This document shows, piece by piece, positions 1 through 8,765 of a DNA stretch of 32,544 nt. The position numbers and the translations under genes were made by a program. The DNA comes from Deltaproteobacteria bacterium (GTDB lineage: Bacteria > Desulfobacterota > SM23-61). The notes under the pieces were generated by a model. That model was not told where the DNA came from. It made no database searches and was given only the letters and a program-made list of their open reading frames with translations. Where the stretch lies: the NCBI GenBank assembly GCA_016875165.1, contig VGSF01000054.1, forward strand, positions 1 to 32,544, in the 5' to 3' direction. Positions within the stretch are counted from its first letter, which is position 1; each line of letters opens with the position of its first letter.

Positions 1-311
1 ATCCGCAGGCTCGTCGCTACGCACGGCCGAATCGTGTTCGTCATTATCCTACGGACTGCATGTTCGTCTCGGGTTGCTCTCCACCCCGCGTTGCGGCGAC
101 GCAGTTACCTTTGACTACCCGGGAGCGAGCATCTCCCGGGGAGGGGACTTTCGCCCCTCAGATCGCGCCTGCTCCCAGGCGCGCGGATTCCGGCTTGCGC
201 CGGAATGACGAAAAACCGCATTTTCATGCTTTTTACGAGATCATCAAGTGTTACGATATTGTTAATATGTTATCTCTGCAGTGAAAGTTTTTCCCTTTTA
301 TAGGAGGATCT
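1..311. other. Gene-free leader region, repeat-derived at its right side
   Basis: No convincing gene is seen. The stretch is rich in short inverted and direct sequences. Around 187-210 a GATTCCGG...CCGGAATGAC pair resembles the arms of dispersed inverted repeats, and 229-247 matches the right end of the small inverted-repeat element at 23199-23377. The last 60 bases are AT-rich and precede the ACT-domain gene, so they may hold its promoter, but no clear -35/-10 pair stands out. Confidence 0.5.
180..246 (+). repeat. Right-end fragment of a small inverted-repeat (MITE-like) element
   Basis: Positions 229-247 (CTTTTTACGAGATCATCAA) are identical to 23360-23378, which is the right terminal repeat of the element at 23199-23377. 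Inside it lies an inverted pair built on GGATTCCGG and CCGGAATGAC, as in the other copies. The left end is not recognisable here, so this copy is truncated, diverged or partly outside the window. Confidence 0.6.
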
Positions 312-854
312 ATGAAACGGTATTACGCTCTTTCGGCCATCGGAAAAGATAGGCCGGGAATCGTGGCTGACGTAGCCGGGTTGATCTACGATTGCGGGGG
401 AAACCTGGAAGACTCCAGCATGACCCTCCTCAGTGATCAATTTGCGCTTCTCATTTTGCTTTCGGGAACTGGCGAAGAATTTCAATTTCGTCTTTCAACC
501 GGATGCAAGAGGTTGGAGTGGGAAAAACACCTTTCCGTTTTTCTCACTCCCGTGGAAGAATCTGAGGAGACTCCCCGGCCGAAAGAAATCACGGATACCT
601 ATGAGCTTTCTACCACGGGCCTGGATCGCATGGGTATTGTGTACCATGTTTCCCGGCTGCTCGCCGACCAGGGAATCAACATCGTAGACATGCATACTAA
701 AACTTCCCCCTCGCCCGAGAGCGGTACGCCCATCTTCACCATGAAGATCGTCCTGCAGGTTCCGGTGGAGATATCCCCCGCCGCCCTTTTAGAGAAACTC
801 AACCGGGTAGGAGAAAAGCTGGCGATCGAAATCTCTTTGAGGAAGGTGGACTAA
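312..854 (+). CDS. Double ACT-domain protein (GcvR-like regulator)
   Basis: A 180-residue cytosolic protein made of two ACT modules, roughly residues 3-80 and 95-178. Each begins with the usual beta-strand plus D-R-x-G-I-V turn (KDRPGIVADVAGLI and LDRMGIVYHVSRLL). This is the layout of the glycine cleavage repressor GcvR and related amino-acid-sensing ACT proteins; length fits that family. There is no DNA-binding or catalytic domain, so it probably acts by binding a small ligand or a partner protein. The start is supported by TAGGAGG eight bases upstream. It converges on the DUF35 gene with only 8 bp between stop codons. It is on the opposite strand from the catabolic block and need not share its function. 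The target is unknown. Confidence 0.85.
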   Translation: MKRYYALSAIGKDRPGIVADVAGLIYDCGGNLEDSSMTLLSDQFALLILLSGTGEEFQFRLSTGCKRLEWEKHLSVFLTPVEESEETPRPKEITDTYELSTTGLDRMGIVYHVSRLLADQGINIVDMHTKTSPSPESGTPIFTMKIVLQVPVEISPAALLEKLNRVGEKLAIEISLRKVD

Positions 855-862
855 AATCAAAA

Positions 863-1201
863 CTACAATTCGAACCAATACCCCAGGTTATTCTTTCTTA
901 AAAATTTCACTGGCTTTCCAATCTGCATGGTCTCCTCAGGTTTTTTATTGATCCGAGCCGTAACCTTAATCCCTTCCTCCAACTGGACCAGTGCGATCTC
1001 ATAGGGAACTTGCTTTTTAAAGGCTTCCGGAGCAACCCAGATGGTGGTGAAAGTATAAATGTTTCCCAGGCCAGACGCGGAGTGTTCCAGCAAAACTTCA
1101 TGTCCACATTTCGGGCAGAGAACCTTGGGGTGAACATGAAGGGCCCCACATCCCGCACAACGCAAAAGGGTCAAGCGCTCTTCGCCCGGCATATTCATCA
1201 T
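863..1201 (-). CDS. DUF35 Zn-ribbon/OB-fold protein, thiolase partner
   Basis: A 112-residue protein with an N-terminal rubredoxin-like zinc ribbon (CAGC near residue 15 and CPKC near residue 30), followed by an OB-fold typical of the DUF35 acyl-CoA-associated family (GNIYTFTTIWVAPEAF, then a strand-rich tail). In this family the small protein forms a complex with a thiolase or HMG-CoA synthase and helps bind acyl-CoA. The preceding thiolase stop and this ATG share one base (TAATG), so the two are translationally coupled and probably make a complex. It is the last gene of the minus-strand block. All four zinc-ligand cysteines are present. Confidence 0.88.
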   Translation of the reverse strand: MMNMPGEERLTLLRCAGCGALHVHPKVLCPKCGHEVLLEHSASGLGNIYTFTTIWVAPEAFKKQVPYEIALVQLEEGIKVTARINKKPEETMQIGKPVKFLRKNNLGYWFEL

Positions 1202-2364
1202 TACCCCCTCCTTTTAAAAATATGCACAGTGCATACTTGCCCGGTGGCTCCCAGGTTGTGGGAGAGGCCGATTTCAGCATTCCGAACTTGATTTTCATGC
1301 TCTCCCCGCAGTTGCTTAACGATCTCATACACTTGCCCCAACCCCGTGGCCCCCACGGGATGCCCCTTAGAGATCAAACCACCGCTGGGATTGATGGGAA
1401 TCTTTCCCCCTACCTGGGTCAACCCATCCTCGACTGCAAAGCCCCCTTTTCCTTTCTCAAAAAACCCTAAGTCCTCACTGTCCACAATCTCGGCGATAGT
1501 GAAGCAATCGTGGAGCTCAGCCAGATGGATGTCTTGAGGGAATAGACGAGCCATCTCATAGGCTTTCTTGGCCGCCATAACGGTGGCCATGAGGATTGTG
1601 GGGTCATCCATTTCGTAGGTGGTACTGAAGCCGGTGGTATGGGCTGATGCTAAGATGTCAATGGGCTTGCGCGAGAACTGATGAGCAATATCAGAAGGGC
1701 ATAGCACCGCTGCCGCCGCTCCATCACTGATGGAACAGCAATCGTAGAGTTTGAGGGGATCGGCGACCATCCTGGAGGCCATCACTTCTTCAACCGTGGC
1801 CTTCTTGCGAAACCGAGCCCTCGGATTCGCCGTACTGTTGCCGTGGTTCTTCACCGAAACCAAAGCCAGGTGCTCAATCTTAGTTCCATATTGGTGCATA
1901 TGCCTTCTGGCGATCAAAGCAAAGAACCCGGGGAAAGTCAAACCCGTTTGGCCTTCTGTCTCCTGGTCGAATGCCGAAGCTAAACCTTCTGTATTTTTTT
2001 CCGTCGTGGCCGAAGTCATCTTCTCCACCCCGGCCACAAGGACAAAGTTGGCTAACCCTGCGGCAACCAGGAGGTATCCCTGGCGGAGGGCAATCCCGCT
2101 CGAACAACAAGCCCCCTCCACTTTGGTGCAAGGAACTTGCTTGGGTAAACCCAGGCTGTTGGCCACAAGAGGGGCAATGGTTTCTTGGCCCAGCAGTATC
2201 CCCGAAATAAAATTTCCTAAATAGAAGGCTTCAACAGCCTCCTTTTCAATTCCTGCATCTTTGATCGCTTCGTTACAGGCAATGGTAGCGATCTCCTTCA
2301 AGGATTTCCCTTCTAAAATCCCAAAGGGAGTAGTCCCGATCCCAATGATGGAAACTCCTCTCAT
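1201..2364 (-). CDS. Thiolase (acetyl-CoA acyltransferase, SCP-x-like)
   Basis: A 387-residue thiolase-fold enzyme that would cleave a 3-oxoacyl-CoA with CoA, or run the reverse condensation, as the last step of beta-oxidation. The nucleophilic cysteine lies in VEGACCSSG (Cys86). The C-terminal catalytic histidine motif GGLISKGHPVGATG is intact, and the end reads SHNLGATGQ. Sequence style and the DUF35 partner place it in the archaeal/SCP-x-like lineage, not with the classical FadA/PhaA thiolases. It follows the decayed acyl-CoA ligase by 17 bp and overlaps the DUF35 start by one base. Substrate chain length cannot be told from sequence. Confidence 0.88.
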   Translation of the reverse strand: MRGVSIIGIGTTPFGILEGKSLKEIATIACNEAIKDAGIEKEAVEAFYLGNFISGILLGQETIAPLVANSLGLPKQVPCTKVEGACCSSGIALRQGYLLVAAGLANFVLVAGVEKMTSATTEKNTEGLASAFDQETEGQTGLTFPGFFALIARRHMHQYGTKIEHLALVSVKNHGNSTANPRARFRKKATVEEVMASRMVADPLKLYDCCSISDGAAAAVLCPSDIAHQFSRKPIDILASAHTTGFSTTYEMDDPTILMATVMAAKKAYEMARLFPQDIHLAELHDCFTIAEIVDSEDLGFFEKGKGGFAVEDGLTQVGGKIPINPSGGLISKGHPVGATGLGQVYEIVKQLRGEHENQVRNAEIGLSHNLGATGQVCTVHIFKRRG

Positions 2365-2381
2365 AGTCGCCCCTTTCTTTT

Positions 2382-2924
2382 TTATCTTACTCTTCTGGCT
2401 TCACCCACCCAGTATTTCTCCCGTAGCTTCCTCTTAAGAACTTTGCCGTAAGGGTTTTTCAGGATGGCGTCAATAAATTCTACCGATTTGGACTTTTTAT
2501 AGCTTGCTAAATACTCCTTACAAAAGTTAATGATTTCTTCTTCCGTAGCTTTTCGTCCTTCTTTTAATGCCACAATGGCCTTGATCGCTTCCCCCCATTT
2601 TTCATCTGGAACCCCAATCACCGCCACGGCTTCCGAGTTGTCGATGATGAAACTGCACTCTTTAGAATGGAGACGAAAATTGATGGGAACCATTCCCAGG
2701 CCAGCCTTGAAGCAGGCATAGAGGGCTTCCAAGAATTCGGGGCAATTATGCAAAAGGATGGCCACATTCGAACCCTTCTCAATCCCCAGGCCTCGGAGGG
2801 CATTGGCCAGCCGGTTGATCCGCTGATTGGCTTGCTGGTAGGTTAATTCATAGTCGCCATAAGCAATCGCCAAATTGTCCAAAAAACTTCGAGCCGCTTT
2901 GGTAAAAAGGGTTCCGACGTTTAT
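2382..2924 (-). pseudogene. Decayed acyl-CoA ligase: internal deletion and lost start
   Basis: The open frame keeps only the two ends of an AMP-forming acyl-CoA ligase. The N-terminal part runs from LAIAYGDYELTY to about FIIDNSEA. It is then joined directly to the C-terminal domain (VIGVPDEKWGEA, YLASYKKSKSVEF, GKVLKRKLREKYW). About 340 residues are missing, including the ATP-binding loop and adenylate-binding core, so it cannot be catalytic. The frame stays open upstream of the TTG at 2882. The expected start, before NVGTLFTKAARSF, is ATA (2922-2924) instead of ATG, and a stop lies three codons further up. An ATG with a GGAG site exists nearby (2936-2938) but in another frame, ending at once. 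Deletion plus lost start marks a pseudogene; a short translated remnant from TTG cannot be excluded. Confidence 0.85.
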
Positions 2925-3014
2925 GGCAAGTTAATCATTTTTCTCCGCACATTCACAAAAACTAAGAAACTTGGTCATCATTTCCTTGGGAATTAGAATG
3001 GGCATTGAAAAAAT

Positions 3015-3773
3015 TTATCCAGTCGTGTGCCCCCCATCGACCACGAGCACGGACCCGGTCATGAAGCTCGAGGCGTCGGAAGCCAAAAGGAGCGTAGCTC
3101 CCCGAATTTCCTTCACATCTGCCAGGCGACGCATGGGGATTTTGTTGATGACCTTCTGACCGGCTGGTGTCTGGAAAAAATCCCGGTTCAGATCTGTATA
3201 AAAATATCCAGGACAGAGGGCATTAACCTGAATGTTATAGCGGACCCATTCCAGGGCCAGCGTCTTGGTGAAAAGGATTAAGCCCGCTTTGGCCACAGCG
3301 TAAGGGCTGTTGTAAACCGCCGCAATAATGCCGATGATGGAACCAATGTTGATGATCTTTCCATATCGGTTAGCAATCATATGGCGGCCGACCGCTTGGG
3401 TGCAGAAGACGTGTCCCTTCAAGTTCACATCCAACACCCGGTCCCATTTTTCTGGAGTCATCTCGGCCACCGGTGTGTCTCCGGCAATCCCGGAGTTGTT
3501 GATCAGGATGTCGATGCGGCCGAAGGCTTTGACCGCCTCGTCCACAGCCCTTTCAATCTCATCCAATTTCGCTATGTCCATGGGACAGATCAGCCCCTCT
3601 CGGCCCATTTTTTTTATCTGGGCTGCGGTCTCATTCAGCCCGGCGATATTACGCGCCCCCAAGGCCACGTCGGCCCCGGCTTCGGCCAGGGTCAAGGCCA
3701 TCTCCCGGCCGAGGCCCCGGCTGGCCCCGGAGACAAAAGCTTTCTTCCCCTGCAGGGAAAAAATCTCTATCAT
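3015..3773 (-). CDS. SDR-family NAD(P)-dependent dehydrogenase
   Basis: A 252-residue classical short-chain dehydrogenase. It has the nucleotide-binding motif SGASRGLGRE near residue 15, an NNSGI motif near residue 93, the catalytic serine in NIGSIIG, the catalytic YAVAK pair, and the C-terminal PGYFYTDLN and GSVLVVDGGHTTG segments. It is most like FabG/3-hydroxyacyl-CoA dehydrogenase types. Next to enoyl-CoA hydratase and thiolase it would supply the hydroxyacyl-to-oxoacyl oxidation of a beta-oxidation cycle. This may compensate for the broken 3-hydroxyacyl-CoA dehydrogenase at 17130-18178. Cofactor preference and true substrate are not decidable by eye. Confidence 0.87.
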   Translation of the reverse strand: MIEIFSLQGKKAFVSGASRGLGREMALTLAEAGADVALGARNIAGLNETAAQIKKMGREGLICPMDIAKLDEIERAVDEAVKAFGRIDILINNSGIAGDTPVAEMTPEKWDRVLDVNLKGHVFCTQAVGRHMIANRYGKIINIGSIIGIIAAVYNSPYAVAKAGLILFTKTLALEWVRYNIQVNALCPGYFYTDLNRDFFQTPAGQKVINKIPMRRLADVKEIRGATLLLASDASSFMTGSVLVVDGGHTTG

Positions 3774-3788
3774 GGTTCTTGCCTCTTG

Positions 3789-3841
3789 AAGCCCTCCCCC
3801 CTTCTCCTTTCCCCCAGCGAAGGAGAAGGACAGGGTGAGGG
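3789..3841. repeat. Dispersed G/C-rich inverted repeat, copy 1
   Basis: The CCCTCCCCC side and the GACAGGGTGAGGGGG side flank an inverted TCTCCTT/AAGGAGA pair. The same GGGGGAGGGTGAGGG-type sequence recurs at 28698-28812, 31866-31965 and 32387-32412. It lies between the SDR and enoyl-CoA hydratase genes and could attenuate or stabilise the long transcript. Confidence 0.55.
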
Positions 3842-3895
3842 GGCAGAAAATATCAGAGGGTTAAATACGCTTCCCTTCGTTTGGGTTATCTAAAT

Positions 3896-4678
3896 TTATC
3901 GTCCCTTGAAGAGGGGAGCACGGTTTTCCACGAAAGCCGTGGCCCCTTCCAGAAAATCCTCTGTCTTGGCGACCTCATGTAAGAACCGCTGGCAGGTGAT
4001 CCGAAAATCGTAGAGGTGTCGTCCCAGCACTTGGTTGACCGTTTCTTTAATGATGCGCAAAGAAGCGGGGGAGGATTTCATGATCTTGCGGGCGATCTCC
4101 ACGGTGGACTCTTGCAATTGATCCTGTGGAACCACCCGATTGATGATCCCTATCTCTAAGGCTCGCTGGGAGCTGATCGGCTCTGCGGCTAGCAGGAGTT
4201 CTTGGGTGGCCTTGATTCCTACCATGGGTGGCCCGAAAACAGCGAAGATAGGAGGCCAGGCTCCGATGCGGGCTTCGGGCTGGGCAAACCGGGCGCTTTC
4301 CGAGGCCACAGCAATGTCCGTCAGTAGGACCAATTCGCAGCCGCCGCCATAGGCCAGGCCATTGACTGCGGAAAGGAGGGGCTTTTGGAGGCGGAAAATG
4401 CTATTTACTAGGCCGTAGATGCAATCCAAGAAAAGGTCCTCAGCGTCCTTTGGGTCTTGCAAGCGGGTGAGCTCGCCGATGTCATCTCCGGCGCAGAAAG
4501 CCCTTCCGTTTCCGGTCAGAGCCAGGACCGAAACCTCATCGGCGGCATCCGCCTCCTCCAGTGCCTTTTGCAGTTCCTTCCAAAGGGGCCGATTAAGGGC
4601 ATTCAATTTTTCGGGCCGGTTAAGGGTAATCCAGGCGATCCGGTCTTCAATTCGGTAGAGGAGATATTGGTATTCCAT
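3896..4678 (-). CDS. Enoyl-CoA hydratase/isomerase
   Basis: A 260-residue crotonase-fold protein of normal length. It has the substrate-binding and oxyanion-hole stretches AFCAGDDIGEL (near residue 61) and GLAYGGGCELVLLTDIAVAS (near 107), then PEARIGAWPP. The Glu of the ELVLLTD segment sits where many crotonases place a catalytic Glu, but the second catalytic Glu position is not certain, so isomerase or another crotonase activity is possible. It begins 35 bases after livM, with a GGAGGTG site before ATG, and lies between transporter genes and an SDR. Its likely role is hydration of a 2-enoyl-CoA made from the imported acid. Confidence 0.87.
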   Translation of the reverse strand: MEYQYLLYRIEDRIAWITLNRPEKLNALNRPLWKELQKALEEADAADEVSVLALTGNGRAFCAGDDIGELTRLQDPKDAEDLFLDCIYGLVNSIFRLQKPLLSAVNGLAYGGGCELVLLTDIAVASESARFAQPEARIGAWPPIFAVFGPPMVGIKATQELLLAAEPISSQRALEIGIINRVVPQDQLQESTVEIARKIMKSSPASLRIIKETVNQVLGRHLYDFRITCQRFLHEVAKTEDFLEGATAFVENRAPLFKGR

Positions 4679-4713
4679 GGAACACCTCCTTCAATGGCCA
4701 AAGGGGGATGGCA

Positions 4714-5703
4714 TCACTTCTTTTTGAGCAATTGGTAGACCTTTTCCGCACCTCCGTAGATTCCTCCTCTTAAGAACATCACGACCACGATAAAAATGAC
4801 CCCCAAGACTAATAGCCAAGCCCCTGCTTTGGACAGGACCGTGAATTTATTCAAAAAATCCGCCAAGAAGATGAATACCCCAGAACCGATCAAGGCCCCA
4901 GGGAGGACAAAGGTGCCTCCCAGAAGGGCCATGATCGCAAATTCCCCCGATGTGTGCCAGGTAGCGAGATGCTCACCCACATATTCTTGATGAAGGGCAA
5001 AGAGCGTTCCTCCTAAACCGCAGATCAGGCCCCCAATGATGAAGGCAATCCACTTGTAGGTCTCTGGATTATAACCGATGGCTGTGGCGCGAAGCTCACT
5101 TTCCCGCATTCCCATGAGGACTTTGCCGAAGGGTGATTCGATCAGCCGCCGGACAAAGAGGAAGAGTAGAAGGAAGAGGATGAGAACAAAGATATAAAAA
5201 TTGAAGGTTGGTTTTAAGTTAATGGAAAAAATTCCCAGCTCTAAAATCTCTCGTTTGATTCCCCAAATCCCATCCGGTCCACCGGTAAAGCTCTTCCACT
5301 GCCAGATGATGAACCAGATCAACTGGTTGAAGGCCAAGGTGAGTAAGGCGAAGATGAGTCCACCTCGTTTGATGCAAAAATAGCCCATGATGACAGAGAT
5401 GATTCCGCTCATCGCTACCCCGGCTATAATCGCCAGAAGAATATGCACGTTATGACGGGCCAAGAGGATGCCGGCAGTATAAGCCCCCACGGCGAAAAGA
5501 CTGCCCGTTCCGAAGTTGAGCAATCCTGTATATCCAAGCAGCAGGATAAAGGCCAAGGTAGGTATGGCCATGATCAGGATTTCGGCAGCCATCATCCTGG
5601 AAGGAAGGACAAAATAAACAGGGACCAGGATAGCAGCCATTAAAAAAACCGGAAAAAGCTCGGTTGAAAAACCTTTCCCCGGCCGTCCCTCTCCTGCCTT
5701 CAT
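4714..5703 (-). CDS. livM: LivM-type ABC transporter permease
   Basis: An inner-membrane permease of about 329 residues with 8-9 hydrophobic helices. It carries the family core GYTGLLNFGTGSLFAVGAYTAG and the cytoplasmic ATPase-docking stretch RRLIESPFGKVLMGMRESELRATAIGYN (quoted around residues 210-240). The frame is open further upstream, but that part runs antiparallel to no conserved sequence and only overlaps livH. The start MKAGEGRPGKGF at 5703 gives an ATGA overlap with the livH stop, the usual coupling. With livH, livG, livF and the binding protein it forms a complete uptake system of the branched-chain amino-acid family; in this catabolic context the cargo is more likely an aromatic or aliphatic carboxylate. 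Confidence 0.9.
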   Translation of the reverse strand: MKAGEGRPGKGFSTELFPVFLMAAILVPVYFVLPSRMMAAEILIMAIPTLAFILLLGYTGLLNFGTGSLFAVGAYTAGILLARHNVHILLAIIAGVAMSGIISVIMGYFCIKRGGLIFALLTLAFNQLIWFIIWQWKSFTGGPDGIWGIKREILELGIFSINLKPTFNFYIFVLILFLLLFLFVRRLIESPFGKVLMGMRESELRATAIGYNPETYKWIAFIIGGLICGLGGTLFALHQEYVGEHLATWHTSGEFAIMALLGGTFVLPGALIGSGVFIFLADFLNKFTVLSKAGAWLLVLGVIFIVVVMFLRGGIYGGAEKVYQLLKKK

Positions 5704-6587
5704 CGAGCCACCCCCCTTCCGAGCAATCCTTGAGGCCGAAGCATCAAGATGATGCCCATGGCAGCGAACATGACAAAGTCCGAAGCTGGGGCCCAGAAGA
5801 CCCCAGCCAAGCCCCGGACAACGCCCAAGAGAATACCTCCCAGAAGGGCTCCCCGGATGCTGCCCATACCGCCGATCACCAACACGATAAAGCAAATAAG
5901 CAGGATCTCTGTGCCAATCGTATGCTGGAGGCCACCAATCATAGGGGCGTGCAGCCCACCCCCTAGCCCAGCGAGGGCAGAGCCCAGAGCAAAAGTCCAG
6001 GTGTACACCTTACGAGTGTTGATTCCCAGGGTCCTGGCGGTCTCGGGATCTTCAGCACTGGCGCGAATGATGGCTCCCAAAGCACTGCGTTCTATGAAAA
6101 ACCATACGCCGAGGATTATGGCCAAGCCGAGGATCATAGTAAATAGGCGATAAACGGGATAGCGAAACAGGCCCAAGTTGATCTCTCCTTCAAAGGAGGG
6201 AGGCATCCCTAACGGAAGAGGTACGGTGCCATAAATTAAGGCGACCCCCTGCTGGATCACCAGCAGCAGGCCAAAGGTGATCAGAATTTGATAGACCACG
6301 GGCTGGCCATACATCCGGTGCAAGAGAAATCTTTCTATCATCAATCCCACGATAGCCATCAAAGGGAGAGTGATAACTAGACCCAGCCAGAAATTTCCTG
6401 GAATGGGCAGCACCTGGACACAACTCCACACCAAATAGGCCCCTAACAGATAGAGGGAACCGTGAGCAAAATTGATGATCCCCAGCATCCCGAAGATAAG
6501 GGAGAGGCCAGTGGCCAGCAGGGCCATCAGCACCCCGAACTGAATGCCGTTGAAGACCTGAGCTAAAATAGCATCGATATTTACCAT
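5700..6587 (-). CDS. livH: LivH-type ABC transporter permease
   Basis: A 295-residue membrane permease. It has the LivH signature NGIQFGVLMALLATGLSLIF at the N-terminus, then GMLGIINFAHGSLYLLGAYL, and the EAA-like loop with RASAEDPETARTLGIN before the last helices. The C-terminus GIILMLRPQGLLGRG is typical. It follows the binding-protein gene by 113 bp, a gap that may hold an attenuator or mRNA-processing site, and overlaps livM by four bases. The ribosome site before its ATG is weak (CGGGG at about 13 bases). Cargo is inferred from context only. Confidence 0.92.
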   Translation of the reverse strand: MVNIDAILAQVFNGIQFGVLMALLATGLSLIFGMLGIINFAHGSLYLLGAYLVWSCVQVLPIPGNFWLGLVITLPLMAIVGLMIERFLLHRMYGQPVVYQILITFGLLLVIQQGVALIYGTVPLPLGMPPSFEGEINLGLFRYPVYRLFTMILGLAIILGVWFFIERSALGAIIRASAEDPETARTLGINTRKVYTWTFALGSALAGLGGGLHAPMIGGLQHTIGTEILLICFIVLVIGGMGSIRGALLGGILLGVVRGLAGVFWAPASDFVMFAAMGIILMLRPQGLLGRGVAR

Positions 6588-6700
6588 TTTATTTTCGCCC
6601 CGATTTCATCAAAGGTTAAAGCCCAGTTTCACGTTTAATCCTTCAAGAGGATAGGGGTGACGAGCTCAAGGCCCGCCCCCTATTCATGAGCGCCGAGAGA

Positions 6701-7942
6701 TTACAAAGGATCTTTAGTCCGGTCGAACTCAAACCCCTTCTCCCCCTGCTTGGGATAAATTCTACCCGCCCCGATGACTTCAACAAAATCGTCCTCATAC
6801 TTCTTCTCCCCTGGGGACTTGCCCCGGAGGAGTAGGAAATCGTGGACGATCTGGTGCTGCCAAGCGGCCATATATTCCTTGCCCGTGGGTCCATCAAACT
6901 CGCCGAGCTTTTCCAGGGCAGGGATAATCACCTTGGGGTCAGCACTGCCGGTCTGTTTTACCACTCTTTCCATGAGCTGGCACTCCAGATACTTTTTCGC
7001 AGCATAATCGCCAGGGATAACGCCCCACCTTTTTTTATACTTCTCGACGAATTTCCGACTCCATTCATTGGGCATGGCATGATTCCAGTGGTCTGCCAAA
7101 TACATCCCTTCAAGAGCATCGGACCCTATGCCGCGAAGCATATTGAGCGTGCCTGTAATGGAGAAGACCTTCATCACCTTCTTGAGGCCGAATTCGTGGG
7201 CCTGCCTCAGGCCAATGCCGAAAATCTTGCCGTACAGCCCGATGATGTAAGCATCGGCTCCGGACCCCTTGGCCTCGGTCATGAAGACACTGACGTCAAT
7301 GGCGGTCGCCGGGACATATTGGGTCTTGAGGAGCTTAATCCCCCTCTCTTTCAAGACCGCTTCCACGTTCTCGGCCATATCATAGCCCCAGGCGTAGTCC
7401 ATTTGAATCTGGATAACCTTCTTGACCTCGGGGAACTTGTCTAAAAACCCGGAAAGCGATGCCCTAGCTATGGTGTAGTTGGGGCTGGCCCATCTGAAGG
7501 TGTAGCGGTTACCCTGAGCACCGGTGAGGCGGGTATCCCAGCCATCGGTCCAGAAGATCGGCCCCTTTGTTTTGCCGATGATGTCGGCCATGGCCAATTG
7601 CACCGCGCTGCTATTTCCAGAGGAAACGACTAGCGGCTTGGCCTCGTCAATCACTTCTTGCAGGCGGCGCACCCCGACAGCCGGCTTGAGCTCCGTATCC
7701 CGGGTGACCAGCTTAACTTTATAGGGTCCCATTTTATAATTGTGCTCTTCCAGAAACAGAACTGTGGCCTTGTGACCTTCATCGCCGGTCGCCGCAAAGG
7801 GGCCGCTGTAGTCATCAACGATGGCCCAAACAAACTCCTTCTCCGCTGCCTGGGCGGCCGGGTAGAAAACCAATCCCGCAGCTAAAAACAACAGCAATAG
7901 GATAAAACTCGGAAGGCCGATTTTCATCATTCCACTTTTCAT
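6701..7942 (-). CDS. Periplasmic ABC substrate-binding protein (LivK-like)
   Basis: A type-1 periplasmic binding protein of about 413 residues. The start at 7942 is chosen over the longer frame (7990) because AAGGAGG lies six bases upstream and the protein then opens with a normal signal peptide (MKSGMMKIG, a long hydrophobic run, cleavage near AAQAAE). The mature part has the family features IVDDYSGPFAATGDEGHKA and a central DAYIIGLYGK segment. Residues that would fix the ligand cannot be read by eye. Such proteins with dehydratase and ligase genes often bind aromatic or fatty acids, not amino acids, so the gene symbol is left open. It lies between livF and livH in the same transcription direction. 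Confidence 0.9.
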   Translation of the reverse strand: MKSGMMKIGLPSFILLLLFLAAGLVFYPAAQAAEKEFVWAIVDDYSGPFAATGDEGHKATVLFLEEHNYKMGPYKVKLVTRDTELKPAVGVRRLQEVIDEAKPLVVSSGNSSAVQLAMADIIGKTKGPIFWTDGWDTRLTGAQGNRYTFRWASPNYTIARASLSGFLDKFPEVKKVIQIQMDYAWGYDMAENVEAVLKERGIKLLKTQYVPATAIDVSVFMTEAKGSGADAYIIGLYGKIFGIGLRQAHEFGLKKVMKVFSITGTLNMLRGIGSDALEGMYLADHWNHAMPNEWSRKFVEKYKKRWGVIPGDYAAKKYLECQLMERVVKQTGSADPKVIIPALEKLGEFDGPTGKEYMAAWQHQIVHDFLLLRGKSPGEKKYEDDFVEVIGAGRIYPKQGEKGFEFDRTKDPL

Positions 7943-8072
7943 AAGCCACCTCCTTAAAAAAATTTCCATAAGTTCAGCCAATCCGTTCAACCCTTCTTCT
8001 GCTAAGCCTTGATCCTTTCCTTAATCCCCCCTACTCACCTCCTTTCCCCCCATTAAGAATTGCGATCTTTCG

Positions 8073-8765
8073 TTAGAGTTTGAAGTATTTCCTGTGCAAT
8101 TCAACATCTTCCAATATTTCCTGAGAGCTGGCTTCACGAGATACCAGACCGTGGGCCATCACGTAATGGCGGTCTCCCAAATTCGACGCCATGGTCAGGT
8201 TGGCTTCCACCAAAAGCATGGTCAGTCCGGATTTTTTCAACTCCCGGATTGTATCCGTGATGGCACCTACCAAAAGGGGTGCCAATCCTTCAGAGGGTTC
8301 ATCGAGGAGGATCAACTCTGCCCCGCTGACTAAAACCCTGGCGATCGCCAGCATCTGCTGTTCACCCCCGCTCAACTCATTACCCCTATTATTCAGCCTT
8401 TCCCTGAGGGGTGGGAAAATATTCAATACCCATTCTATCTTCTCCCCATCCTGGCGAAGGGAAGGCAATCTAAGGTTTTCCGCCACGCTGAGTCTGCTGA
8501 AAATGCGGCGACCCTGGGGAACGTATCCCAGGCCTCGACGAAAAATTTGATGAGTTTCCCTCCCGAGGATATTTTCTCCCTTATACCGGATAGAGCCAGA
8601 ACGGACCAACATCAAACCCATGATGCTTTTCAGGGTCGTCGTCTTGCCGGCGCCATTTCGGCCCAGGAGGGTAACCAACTCTCCTTTATTCACCTCGAGG
8701 CTGACTCCGTGGAGGATATGACTTTTACCATAATAGGCATGGACCTGATCCAATTGCAGCATCAT
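8073..8765 (-). CDS. livF: LivF-type ABC transporter ATP-binding protein
   Basis: A 230-residue ATPase with Walker A GRNGAGKTT (near residue 35), Q-loop region, ABC signature LSGGEQQ (near 138), Walker B LILLDEPSEGLAP and a switch region. The GLAP extension after Walker B, and lack of the longer insert seen in LivG, identify it as LivF. Its ATG overlaps the livG stop in an ATGA junction, so the two subunits are coupled and would form the heterodimeric motor under LivH/LivM. Confidence 0.92.
   Translation of the reverse strand: MMLQLDQVHAYYGKSHILHGVSLEVNKGELVTLLGRNGAGKTTTLKSIMGLMLVRSGSIRYKGENILGRETHQIFRRGLGYVPQGRRIFSRLSVAENLRLPSLRQDGEKIEWVLNIFPPLRERLNNRGNELSGGEQQMLAIARVLVSGAELILLDEPSEGLAPLLVGAITDTIRELKKSGLTMLLVEANLTMASNLGDRHYVMAHGLVSREASSQEILEDVELHRKYFKL

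Noticed and set aside
246..257. 12-mer AAGTGTTACGAT shared with 29165-29176
   Set aside because: Twelve-base matches are expected by chance in a window of this size, and the flanks do not match.
60..284. 74-residue open frame in the leader region
   Set aside because: It runs through repeat sequence, has no ribosome site and no recognisable domain.
5704..5895. 64-residue N-terminal extension of livM inside livH
   Set aside because: The extension is rich in Gly/Arg/His and unlike any permease start; the ATGA junction at 5700-5703 gives the standard start.
4796..6153. Plus-strand open frames opposite livM and livH
   Set aside because: Antisense shadows of the permease genes with Pro/Arg/Ser-rich, domain-free products.
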